Below are positions 1-6,405 of a stretch of 12,298 bases of DNA, piece by piece. Position 1 is the first letter of the stretch. Each line of letters starts with the position of its first letter. The notes under the pieces are model-generated. The model was not told the DNA's origin. It saw nothing but the letters and a program-made list of their open reading frames with translations, and did no database searches. The stretch is from Candidatus Uhrbacteria bacterium (GTDB lineage: Bacteria > Patescibacteriota > Patescibacteriia > JACQRZ01): NCBI GenBank assembly GCA_016206235.1, contig JACQRZ010000049.1, forward strand, positions 1 to 12,298, read 5' to 3'. A program made the translations under genes and the position numbers.

Positions 1-1
1 G

Positions 2-7
2 TATAAT
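2..7 (+). promoter_or_regulatory. Likely -10 box for the first gene
   Basis: A perfect TATAAT lies about 28 bases before the first start codon. Any -35 box falls outside the window, so the promoter is only half visible. The leader between it and the start codon is A-rich and has no clear Shine-Dalgarno sequence. Confidence 0.45.
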
Positions 8-35
8 AGAGTTAGAAAATATATAAAGAAAAGAC

Positions 36-689
36 ATGCCGAGACATATCCCCATTCAGTTTTCATCGGTCATTGAGCCAACGCTTCTCGAGAGGCTTCA
101 GACTATGATTAACAAGGGCGATAAAGCTCGATCGATGCTCGATGCGACACTTGCCTTTGCCGCGCTCGGAGGCTTGCTTACGTGTGCCGCAGTTGCGCCT
201 GGAGCTGTCCATGCGTATGCACGGATGAAGCGCGCGAGTCGCGTTGCAAAGAAAGAAGAGTATAAGCGTATTTGGAGAAATTTTTACGAACTAAAGAAGA
301 GAGGAGATCTCGTCTTTGAAAGAGAACGCGATGGTATTCATATATATCAACTGAGTGAAAAAGGGATAAAGAAAGTGCGAAAGTTAGCGGGGCAGTGCCT
401 TGCGATTGAAAAACCAAAACGATGGGATAAAAAATGGCGCCTTGTTCTATTCGATATCCCTGAATCTCATAAATATCAGCGCGACCTTCTCCAAAAGAAG
501 CTTCGAGAGATGGGGTTCTATCCATGTCAGAAAAGCGCATGGATTCATCCATTTCCTTGCTCCGAATTGATAGAGTTTCTCAAAAACCTCTACAATATAA
601 AACCTTTTGTTAAACTGTTTTTAGTTGATGAAATGAGTGACGGAAAGGCGATTTATTATTTTCGTTTCTTACTCAAAGGGTCAATCTGA
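36..689 (+). CDS. PaaX/Cas2-like family protein with N-terminal hydrophobic segment
   Basis: This 217-residue protein has three parts. Residues 36-58 are hydrophobic (ending GLLTCAAVAPGAV) and could be one membrane segment. Residues 73-118 are basic and read like a winged-helix module (YELKKRG ... LSEKGIKKV). Residues 131-215 match the ferredoxin-like Cas2-type fold found at the C-terminal side of PaaX-family repressors, with the core strand WRLVLFDIPE and Asp140 at the position of the Cas2 metal-binding Asp. Automated pipelines often name such proteins Cas2, but no CRISPR array or other cas gene is present, so a role in spacer acquisition is not supported. A regulatory or nucleic-acid-binding role, perhaps at the membrane, is inferred. 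A TATAAT lies just upstream. The TGA stop abuts a large palindrome that probably ends the transcript. Confidence 0.7.
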   Translation: MPRHIPIQFSSVIEPTLLERLQTMINKGDKARSMLDATLAFAALGGLLTCAAVAPGAVHAYARMKRASRVAKKEEYKRIWRNFYELKKRGDLVFERERDGIHIYQLSEKGIKKVRKLAGQCLAIEKPKRWDKKWRLVLFDIPESHKYQRDLLQKKLREMGFYPCQKSAWIHPFPCSELIEFLKNLYNIKPFVKLFLVDEMSDGKAIYYFRFLLKGSI

Positions 690-693
690 CTAT

Positions 694-745
694 GTCCACA
701 TCCTACATAAAAACCGCGATCGCGGTTTTTATGTAGGATGTGGAC
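694..745. terminator. 52-bp perfect palindrome with a bidirectional terminator core
   Basis: Two 26-base arms are perfectly complementary around the centre GCGA|TCGC, with no spacer. As RNA the stem extends to 31 pairs (689-750) with two G-U pairs, starting at the last base of the upstream stop codon. The inner part, A5-CCGCGATCGCGG-T5, is a typical intrinsic terminator readable in both directions. The outer arms (GTCCACATCCTACAT and its complement) are much longer than a terminator needs. It separates the PaaX-like gene from the cyclodipeptide synthase gene, so the two are probably not co-transcribed. Confidence 0.75.
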
Positions 746-822
746 GTGGTGTGTGTAAAATAGATATAGATATTGTGAGCGCTTACGTAGCGCAGAGGAA
801 TGATTTGATGACGTTTATTTTA

Positions 823-852
823 TTGACGAAGGTCGATGAGTATCACTATACT
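823..852 (+). promoter_or_regulatory. Candidate sigma70-type promoter for the cyclodipeptide synthase gene
   Basis: TTGACG (823-828), an 18-base spacer and TATACT (847-852) form a near-consensus promoter. The same -35/-10 pair with a 17-base spacer lies before typA. The expected start of transcription is about 859-860, which coincides with an in-frame ATG at 860. The longer reading from ATG 836 would begin inside the promoter, so a leaderless message starting at 860 is possible. Confidence 0.45.
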
Positions 853-2323
853 AGGATATATGCCGCAATTTCAGAATTATATCGCCAGCATCATGAAAAC
901 GAAGAAGTTTGACCCAAATGTTTTCCATATTATTGGAATGAGTCCGGGAAATAGCTATTTTAAAGATGATGAAGTTCGCTATCTCCTCAAAACCGTCGTT
1001 GAACGCTTTGGGCATGTTGGAGTTTTGATCGCAGATATACCAGCAATTTCAACCTACATCGCGCTCGGCTATTCGGCAAACCGCGCGCGGCGCGACAAAG
1101 CAATCCCGCGCGGGAATGCTCTCAAGAACAGGGTTCGAAAAACAATGGCAGAGCTCGGCTACACCACCGACCATGTCAAAGTTTTTGATTGGCATAATGA
1201 AGTAGAAAGTAATCTTGGCTACCTAAAGCACTACGGGAACATTAAAGATCTATATAACCGCAGCAAGGCTTTTTCTAATGCTGCGGACAATACCACCCGC
1301 GCAGTGTTAAAGGGATCCCAAAGGAAAATTACGAATCCCGAAAAGGCGACCGCCATCGCCGTTCATTATTTGCTCTCAGAGATCGCATTTTTGGAATTTC
1401 TGCCCAGCTATCTTGGCACGGAACGAATTGTGTATGTCTATCATAAGAACTGGCAAATTTATGAGGACTATATTTCCGGAAAATTTGATAAGACGATAAA
1501 ACAACACCTCGATTTTCTGCTAATTGAGAATCCCTATGAAACATATAATCCCATTTGGGGTCTTGAGGACGAAGAAGATAATACATACCGTGATGTTTTA
1601 GATCGCATTGCAAAAACAAAGCTTCTTCGGGTTGGTTTTACGAACTATGTCCCAGCACTCATGTATGACCGTGACTATGATAATTTCGCAGGTATTTTTT
1701 ATGAAATCATTATTGTTATTGCAAAAAAGCATGGATGGCGCGTTCGTTGGACAGAAGAAATCGGTTACGGCGTGATTATCGATGGGCTCAATAGCGAGCG
1801 CTTTGATTTGTTCGGCAGTCCAGTGTGGCCGACACCGGAGCGCAAACCAAAAGCATATTTTTCTTCCTTGCCGTATAAAAGTCCTGCTTTTACATGGATC
1901 CGATCTGATTACGGAAAAAAAGAGAATGAAATTCGAAACGATCCGAGCATACGAGTGGCAGTAAAGGAAAATGATATTTCCGACTCAATTGCCAACGCTG
2001 ATTTCCCCCGTAACCGTAAAGTATATGTCCCACAGTTAGCCGATACGATAGAATTGTTAAAATTTGTCGCCGAAAATCGTGCTGATTTTACCTTTGTCGA
2101 GCCATTTACAGCGCAGCACTTCAACAAAATATCTCGTGCGCCCGTGATACTTGCGTCAGAAAAGCCAATTCGTATTTATGAAAATACCTTCATTATGAAG
2201 CGAGGTGAGCAAAGGTTAAGGAAATTGCTTGACGCGGAGCTAGCGTTGTTACACAAGCAAGGGGTGATTCGGGAGCTGGTTAAAAAATATACTGGATCAG
2301 ATGATACCTATATTTTTGGCTAA
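836..2323 (+). CDS. tRNA-dependent cyclodipeptide synthase fused to an SBP_bac_3-like binding domain
   Basis: Residues 1 to about 225 match the AlbC family, which joins two aminoacyl groups taken from charged tRNAs into a cyclic dipeptide. Visible family residues are Ser36 (the serine that carries the first aminoacyl group) and Asn39 in GMSPGNSYF, Tyr178 and Glu182 in HYLLSE, and Tyr202-His203 in VYVYHKN. The Asn/Tyr/His set places it in the NYH subfamily. The Arg/Lys-rich stretch 83-102 corresponds to the tRNA-binding helix. After an acidic linker (about 226-258), residues 260-490 form a type 2 periplasmic-binding-protein domain, starting LLRVGFTNYVPALMYD, with RFDLFGS, a helix 350-490 region containing ADFTFVEPF, and a C-terminal GVIRELVKKY. 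There is no signal peptide or lipobox, so the binding domain should be cytosolic and may sense or bind a ligand. AlbC is about 239 residues; this protein is twice that. Start 836 has GAAGG only 3 bases upstream; ATG 860 (residue 9) fits the promoter better. Confidence 0.82.
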   Translation: MSITILGYMPQFQNYIASIMKTKKFDPNVFHIIGMSPGNSYFKDDEVRYLLKTVVERFGHVGVLIADIPAISTYIALGYSANRARRDKAIPRGNALKNRVRKTMAELGYTTDHVKVFDWHNEVESNLGYLKHYGNIKDLYNRSKAFSNAADNTTRAVLKGSQRKITNPEKATAIAVHYLLSEIAFLEFLPSYLGTERIVYVYHKNWQIYEDYISGKFDKTIKQHLDFLLIENPYETYNPIWGLEDEEDNTYRDVLDRIAKTKLLRVGFTNYVPALMYDRDYDNFAGIFYEIIIVIAKKHGWRVRWTEEIGYGVIIDGLNSERFDLFGSPVWPTPERKPKAYFSSLPYKSPAFTWIRSDYGKKENEIRNDPSIRVAVKENDISDSIANADFPRNRKVYVPQLADTIELLKFVAENRADFTFVEPFTAQHFNKISRAPVILASEKPIRIYENTFIMKRGEQRLRKLLDAELALLHKQGVIRELVKKYTGSDDTYIFG

Positions 2324-2350
2324 GTCGCACTGTTTTGAGCCATTGTTTTT
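2317..2350 (+). terminator. Weak terminator-like hairpin after the cyclodipeptide synthase gene
   Basis: TGGCT (2317-2321) and AGCCA (2338-2342) can pair around a 16-base loop, followed by TTGTTTTTATTT. The stem overlaps the stop codon. The short stem makes this a weak call. Confidence 0.35.
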
Positions 2351-2369
2351 ATTTGTGTTGATATCTGGG

Positions 2370-2398
2370 TTGACGAAGAGGACTTTTTAAGGTATACT
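2370..2398 (+). promoter_or_regulatory. Sigma70-type promoter of typA
   Basis: TTGACG (2370-2375), 17 bases, TATACT (2393-2398). Transcription should start near 2405, giving a leader of about 55 bases that contains a hairpin. Confidence 0.65.
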
Positions 2399-2418
2399 TA
2401 CATAGTGATCCCTTAGAT

Positions 2419-2438
2419 ATAAGGCTTTTTGGCCTTAT
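2419..2438 (+). promoter_or_regulatory. Hairpin with U-rich tail in the typA leader
   Basis: ATAAGGC (2419-2425) pairs perfectly with GCCTTAT (2432-2438) around TTTTTG, followed by TTTCATTTTC. This looks like a small intrinsic terminator placed between the promoter and the start codon. It could attenuate transcription, or it could be a structural element of a leader that has no Shine-Dalgarno sequence. Function is inferred. Confidence 0.35.
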
Positions 2439-2459
2439 TTTCATTTTCAAACATTTATC

Positions 2460-4265
2460 ATGAATATTCGAAACGTTGCAATTATCGCGCATGTTGACCA
2501 CGGAAAAACGACTCTCGTGGATGCTTTGCTGCGCCAGTCAAAAACCGAACTCCACAAACATGTTGCCGATGAGCTTATTATGGACTCCAACGAGTTGGAG
2601 CGCGAGCGCGGCATTACCATTTTTTCGAAGAATGCATCAGTCGTTTACCAGGGTACTAAAATTAATATTATCGACACTCCAGGACACGCGGATTTCGGCG
2701 GCGAGGTTGAACGTGTGCTCAAAATGGCAGATGGAGTATTGTTGCTGATTGATGCCCAGGAGGGTCCAATGCCTCAGACACGCTTTGTCTTGAAGAGGGC
2801 GCTTGAGCTCAAGCACAAAGTGATCGTCGTTATCAATAAGATCGACAAGCCGAACGCGCGCATCCTCTATGCAATGGAAAAAACATTTGAACTTTTTATC
2901 GACCTTGGTGCAAATGACGAGCAGGTAGATTTTCCCGTTGTGTATGCAGCAGCACGACTCGGTAAGGCCGGATTGAGCGGTGATCTCGAATCGATGACAG
3001 ATATCTCACCCATTTTTGATGCTATTTTAAAATATGTTCCCGAACCAGTCGGTGACTCCAACGCACCATTTCAGATGCTTGTAACATCGCTTGCAGGAGA
3101 TACCTACAAGGGCAAGATCGCTATCGGCCGTATTGCAAATGGCGCGATCAGTGATGTCGCACAGGTCATGCACATTACCCGCGATGGAAAGCAGACCGTG
3201 CAAAAAATTACGGCACTCATGACGTTTCAAGGCTTGGGGCGCGTTGCCGCGCAAAGCGTATCAGCAGGCGATCTCATTGCCGTTGCTGGAATTCCTGAGG
3301 TAAATATTGGCGATACATTGGCAGATAAAGATAATCCAATAGCTATCACGCCTTTTGCGATTGAGCAGCCGACAGTGAAGATGTCGTTTTCCGTAAATAA
3401 CTCGCCATTCGCTGGCAACGAGGGCACCTACTGCACCTCGCGCAATATCCATGAAAGGCTGTTCAAAGAGTTGGATACTGACGTTGCTCTGCGCGTGGAA
3501 GTGGGGAATGGAGCTGATGAGTTTGTGGTGAGCGGCCGAGGAGAGTTGCACCTGGCAATCTTGATTGAGCGTATGCGCCGCGAAGGTTATGAGTTTCAGG
3601 TGTCGCGGCCAGAAGTGATTATGATCGAGGAAGGCGGCATGAAAAAAGAGCCGATGGAAGATGTCTGGATCGACGTGCCCGAGGAGTACACCGGCACGGT
3701 TATCGAGCGCATGGGGCGCCGCAAGGGGGAGCTCAAAAATATGCATGTCGATGGCGGCAAAGCAACATTTCATTTCACTATTCCAACTCGCGGACTCATC
3801 GGCTATCGCAATGAGTTTTTGACTACTACCAGAGGATTGGGAATCATGAATACGCTCTTTGCAGGATTTGCGCCCCTGTTTGGAGACATTGAATCGAACC
3901 CCCATGGATCATTGATCGCGTTTGAGCCTGGTACGGCAAATACCTACGGACTTATCAATGCCCAAGGCAGAGGAACGCTCTTTATTGAGCCAGGTCTTGA
4001 AGTCTACGAAGGCCAGATCGTAGGGCAAAATAGCAAAGACGAAGATTTAGAGGTTAATGTCTGCAAAGAAAAAAGGCTTTCAAATATGCGTTCCAAAGGT
4101 GAGGGTGTTGCCGAAGGACTCGATACACCGCGGATTATGGGACTTGAAGAAGCGCTTGAATACATCGGTGATGACGAACTTGTGGAAGTAACGCCTAAAT
4201 GCATCCGTCTGCGCAAAAAATTACTCTCAATGAACGATCGTAAAAAAGTAAAACGACCTTCATAA
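2460..4265 (+). CDS. typA: Translational GTPase TypA/BipA
   Basis: A ribosome-binding GTPase of the EF-G/LepA class that helps large-subunit assembly and stress adaptation. At 601 residues it is close to the usual length of about 600-615. The GTPase domain is complete: P-loop AHVDHGKT (10-17), switch I with ERERGIT (47-53), DTPGHADFGGEV (72-83) and NKID (126-129). The EF-Tu-like domain II, domains III and V (with RGELHLAILIERMRREG and PTRGLIGYR) and the BipA-specific C-terminal domain follow. The end is basic (RKKVKRP). ATG 2460 is the only sensible start, since the P-loop begins at residue 10, yet there is no Shine-Dalgarno sequence ahead of it. It has its own promoter, and its terminator overlaps the last codons. 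Confidence 0.97.
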   Translation: MNIRNVAIIAHVDHGKTTLVDALLRQSKTELHKHVADELIMDSNELERERGITIFSKNASVVYQGTKINIIDTPGHADFGGEVERVLKMADGVLLLIDAQEGPMPQTRFVLKRALELKHKVIVVINKIDKPNARILYAMEKTFELFIDLGANDEQVDFPVVYAAARLGKAGLSGDLESMTDISPIFDAILKYVPEPVGDSNAPFQMLVTSLAGDTYKGKIAIGRIANGAISDVAQVMHITRDGKQTVQKITALMTFQGLGRVAAQSVSAGDLIAVAGIPEVNIGDTLADKDNPIAITPFAIEQPTVKMSFSVNNSPFAGNEGTYCTSRNIHERLFKELDTDVALRVEVGNGADEFVVSGRGELHLAILIERMRREGYEFQVSRPEVIMIEEGGMKKEPMEDVWIDVPEEYTGTVIERMGRRKGELKNMHVDGGKATFHFTIPTRGLIGYRNEFLTTTRGLGIMNTLFAGFAPLFGDIESNPHGSLIAFEPGTANTYGLINAQGRGTLFIEPGLEVYEGQIVGQNSKDEDLEVNVCKEKRLSNMRSKGEGVAEGLDTPRIMGLEEALEYIGDDELVEVTPKCIRLRKKLLSMNDRKKVKRPS

Positions 4266-4281
4266 TCCAGGGTCGTTTTTT
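4250..4281 (+). terminator. Intrinsic terminator of typA
   Basis: AAAACGACC (4250-4258) pairs with GGTCGTTTT (4271-4279) around a 12-base loop and runs into T6. The 5' arm is inside the last codons of typA. Confidence 0.8.
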
Positions 4282-4348
4282 GATATTGCAAAGAATCGAG
4301 TCATGTTTTAGGCTGAGTATAGAGACCCTAACTCATATGTGAATATCT

Positions 4349-5410
4349 ATGCCATACATCAAGGCAGAGTATATTTGGCTGGACGGCCAAGCGCCAACCG
4401 CCGCGTTGCGTTCAAAAACGAAAATCATCGAACATGAGGTCCGCACAATTCAAGATGTAGACCTGTGGGCATTTGATGGTTCGAGTACTCAGCAGGCGGA
4501 AGGAAGATCGAGTGATTGTATTTTAAAACCGGTTCGCATGGTGCACGATCCTCTCCGCGGCGCACCACATTTATTGGTGTTGTGTGAAGTTTTTCATGCA
4601 GACGGCTCTGTGCATGTGAGTAACTCGCGAGCGAACTTGCGCGATTTGGCGACTCGTTACTCTGATCAAGAATGTTGGTTTGGTATTGAGCAGGAATATA
4701 CCTTATACAAAGGGCAAAAGCCATTAGGATTTCCTGCTGAAGGATTTCCCGCACCGCAAGGACCATACTATTGCGGCGTAGGGTCAGAGTTTATTTATGG
4801 CCGTGAATTAGTTGAAAAGCATCTGGAAAGCTGTTTGTCTGCAGGGCTTAAAGTATCGGGTATCAATGCCGAAGTAATGCCCGGTCAGTGGGAGTTCCAG
4901 GTTGGCGCTTCCGGCCCATTGGAAGTTGCAGATGAGTTGTGGCTTGCCAGGTGGTTGTTGCTTCGAATCGCCGAAGATCTTGGCATTTCGGTAACGCTTG
5001 CGCCAAAGCCGGTGCTTGGAGATTGGAATGGGGCGGGTGCGCACACGAATTTCAGCACCAAAGCAATGCGCGCGCATGGAGGACTCAAAGCAATAGAAGA
5101 AGCGTGCGAGCGGCTAAAAACAAAACATCAAGAACACATTGCCGTGTATGGCGCGGGCAACGAAGAGCGCCTTACAGGAAAACATGAGACGTGTCCAATC
5201 ACCGAGTTTCGCTATGGCGTGAGCGATCGCGGAGCCTCGATTCGTATACCAATTTTTTCAGCAAAAAATGGCTGCGGCTACTTGGAAGATCGGCGACCGG
5301 CAGCAAATATGGATCCCTACAAAGTCTGCGCAAAATTAATCGAAACTGTGTGCGGAGAGCAGCGCCAGCCGTTGCTTACACAACAATACGAGCAAGCTGT
5401 AAGTTTGTAG
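4349..5410 (+). CDS. Glutamine synthetase, GSII (eukaryotic-like) type
   Basis: Forms glutamine from glutamate, ammonia and ATP. At 353 residues it has the length of the short GSII class, not the roughly 450-residue GSI (GlnA) class. Diagnostic stretches are FDGSSTQQAEGRSSD (42-56), FGIEQEY (111-117, with the metal-binding glutamates), YYCGVG (140-145), INAEVMPGQWEFQVG (172-186), DWNGAGAHTN (225-234), GNEERLTGKHE (270-280), GVSDRGASIRIP (290-301) and GYLEDRRPAANMDPY (310-324). All the catalytic loops look intact. There is no Tyr-adenylylation region of the GSI type, so control would have to be by other means. No Shine-Dalgarno sequence precedes ATG 4349 and no clear promoter was found in the 67 bases after the typA terminator. 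It converges on the phosphorylase gene. Confidence 0.95.
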   Translation: MPYIKAEYIWLDGQAPTAALRSKTKIIEHEVRTIQDVDLWAFDGSSTQQAEGRSSDCILKPVRMVHDPLRGAPHLLVLCEVFHADGSVHVSNSRANLRDLATRYSDQECWFGIEQEYTLYKGQKPLGFPAEGFPAPQGPYYCGVGSEFIYGRELVEKHLESCLSAGLKVSGINAEVMPGQWEFQVGASGPLEVADELWLARWLLLRIAEDLGISVTLAPKPVLGDWNGAGAHTNFSTKAMRAHGGLKAIEEACERLKTKHQEHIAVYGAGNEERLTGKHETCPITEFRYGVSDRGASIRIPIFSAKNGCGYLEDRRPAANMDPYKVCAKLIETVCGEQRQPLLTQQYEQAVSL

Positions 5411-5440
5411 TTATAGGTTATAGATTCATAGGCATAAAGA

Positions 5441-5464
5441 AAGAGCGTCCGAAAGGGCGCTCTT
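5441..5464. terminator. Bidirectional terminator between convergent genes
   Basis: AAGAGCGTCC and GGGCGCTCTT form a ten-pair stem (one G-U) closed by a GAAA tetraloop. On the - strand it is followed by TTTCTTTAT, so it is strongest for the phosphorylase gene, whose stop codon it overlaps. Confidence 0.75.
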
Positions 5465-6341
5465 AAATACTTGGAAAGGATGTCTCTACAATTTTTTGGT
5501 TAAAGATATTGTAGAGCAGAAGCGTTATAAATTTTTTGAGTCGCGGTCCTGCTGCCAGTGCACGATTAAGATTGGTATCATGAGAATGTTCTTCTGTGTC
5601 ATTGTTCGTGATGAATGCGAGCCCAAGTACGTCCACATCTTCATAGAGCGCAGCAACACGAGCTTCGGGAATAATGCTCATGCCGACGCAATGGATACCG
5701 CCAACGTCGCGAATAAGCTTTTTATCGTATCTTCTTCCTTCAAAAGACGGGCCGCGAAGCATCGCATATCCCCCTCTCGTAGTTAATGTTTTATCAATTT
5801 CTCCATTGCGTCCTACCATGAATGCGAGATGTTGAAGTTTTTCACTGAGCGTATCTTCGGGATTACAAAATTCTCCACCCTCGAGATTCTCTGGAGCCCA
5901 AAGTGTAACGAAACCGTTGATAACGACAATGCTGCCAACAGGAATTGCACGATGCAAACTGCCAGCTGCACACGTGAGAATAAGTGTTTTCACGCCAAGT
6001 TGCAAAAGCATTTCAACTTGAAGGCGAACCATATGACCAATCAACTCTTGATTGAGCGATTCGTTCATATGAATGCGTCCCTGAAGAGCAAGTAGAGGAA
6101 CGCCTCCTATTTTTCCATAGATAAGACGACGTTCATGCCCTGAAATTTGGGGTAATTGTTTAAGATGTTCAAAACCAGGAATATCCTCAAGATTCATGAT
6201 CGTTTCCACTCTCATTTCATCGAGAGTGATACTCCATCCAGTTCCCAAAACCATGGCGATATCAGTAGTAATCTCTCCGATACGATGTTCAATGTATTTC
6301 GCAGCTTTCATTGCAACAAGCTCGCGCTCTTTACTTCTCAT
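5463..6341 (-). CDS. Purine nucleoside phosphorylase, trimeric PNP/MTAP family
   Basis: Splits purine nucleosides with phosphate into base and ribose 1-phosphate (salvage). The 292-residue protein shows the trimeric family pattern: phosphate loop VLGTGWS (31-37), SGHERRLIYG (67-76), GRIHMNE (88-94, with Arg89, His91 and Glu94; the usual Tyr of HMYEG is Asn93), LTCAAGSL (122-129), GPSFEG (197-202, base-binding Glu201), GMS (220-222) and ITNND (244-248). Asn246 sits where human PNP has Asn243, which favours 6-oxopurines. The position of human PNP His257, which contacts the ribose 5'-OH, appears to be Leu258. That would make the 5' pocket hydrophobic, as in methylthioadenosine or methylthioinosine phosphorylases, so the exact substrate is open. 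AAGGAG lies 12 bases before ATG 6341, with GAGG between, and a TTGACA promoter lies further upstream. Confidence 0.88.
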   Translation of the reverse strand: MRSKERELVAMKAAKYIEHRIGEITTDIAMVLGTGWSITLDEMRVETIMNLEDIPGFEHLKQLPQISGHERRLIYGKIGGVPLLALQGRIHMNESLNQELIGHMVRLQVEMLLQLGVKTLILTCAAGSLHRAIPVGSIVVINGFVTLWAPENLEGGEFCNPEDTLSEKLQHLAFMVGRNGEIDKTLTTRGGYAMLRGPSFEGRRYDKKLIRDVGGIHCVGMSIIPEARVAALYEDVDVLGLAFITNNDTEEHSHDTNLNRALAAGPRLKKFITLLLYNIFNQKIVETSFPSI

Positions 6342-6368
6342 AGTTTCCTCTCCTTATTGAAGGAGAAC

Positions 6369-6392
6369 ATGCCTGTATGTAAGCTGAAATAA
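6369..6392 (+). CDS. Possible seven-codon leader peptide MPVCKLK
   Basis: AAGGAG (6360-6365) stands 3 bases before ATG 6369, which opens a reading frame for MPVCKLK. Its TAA overlaps the ATG at 6392 as TAATG. This arrangement would couple translation of the secreted-protein gene to a short leader. The short spacing and tiny size make it uncertain, and the AAGGAG may be accidental. Confidence 0.22.
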   Translation: MPVCKLK

Positions 6393-6405
6393 TGTGGCCT
6401 GTCAA
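6377..6405 (-). promoter_or_regulatory. Candidate promoter of the phosphorylase gene
   Basis: On the - strand a consensus TTGACA (6400-6405) is followed after 17 bases by TTACAT (6377-6382). The predicted start near 6370 gives a leader of about 28 bases containing AAGGAG. The -35 box overlaps sequence used by the divergent gene. Confidence 0.5.

Noticed and set aside
36..689. Cas2 nuclease of a CRISPR system
   Set aside because: The fold fits, but no repeats, cas1 or effector gene are in the window, and the protein carries extra N-terminal parts typical of PaaX-like proteins.
779..793. GCGCT-TACGT-AGCGC hairpin before the synthase gene
   Set aside because: A five-pair stem with no T-run and no link to the promoter; it can occur by chance.
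637..912. 91-codon + strand frame across the palindrome
   Set aside because: It starts inside the PaaX-like gene, reads through the palindrome and overlaps the synthase start. It has no ribosome binding site and no recognisable domain.
3261..3905. 214-codon - strand frame inside typA
   Set aside because: It is a shadow of typA, whose own frame has all GTPase motifs. The antisense product shows no domain.
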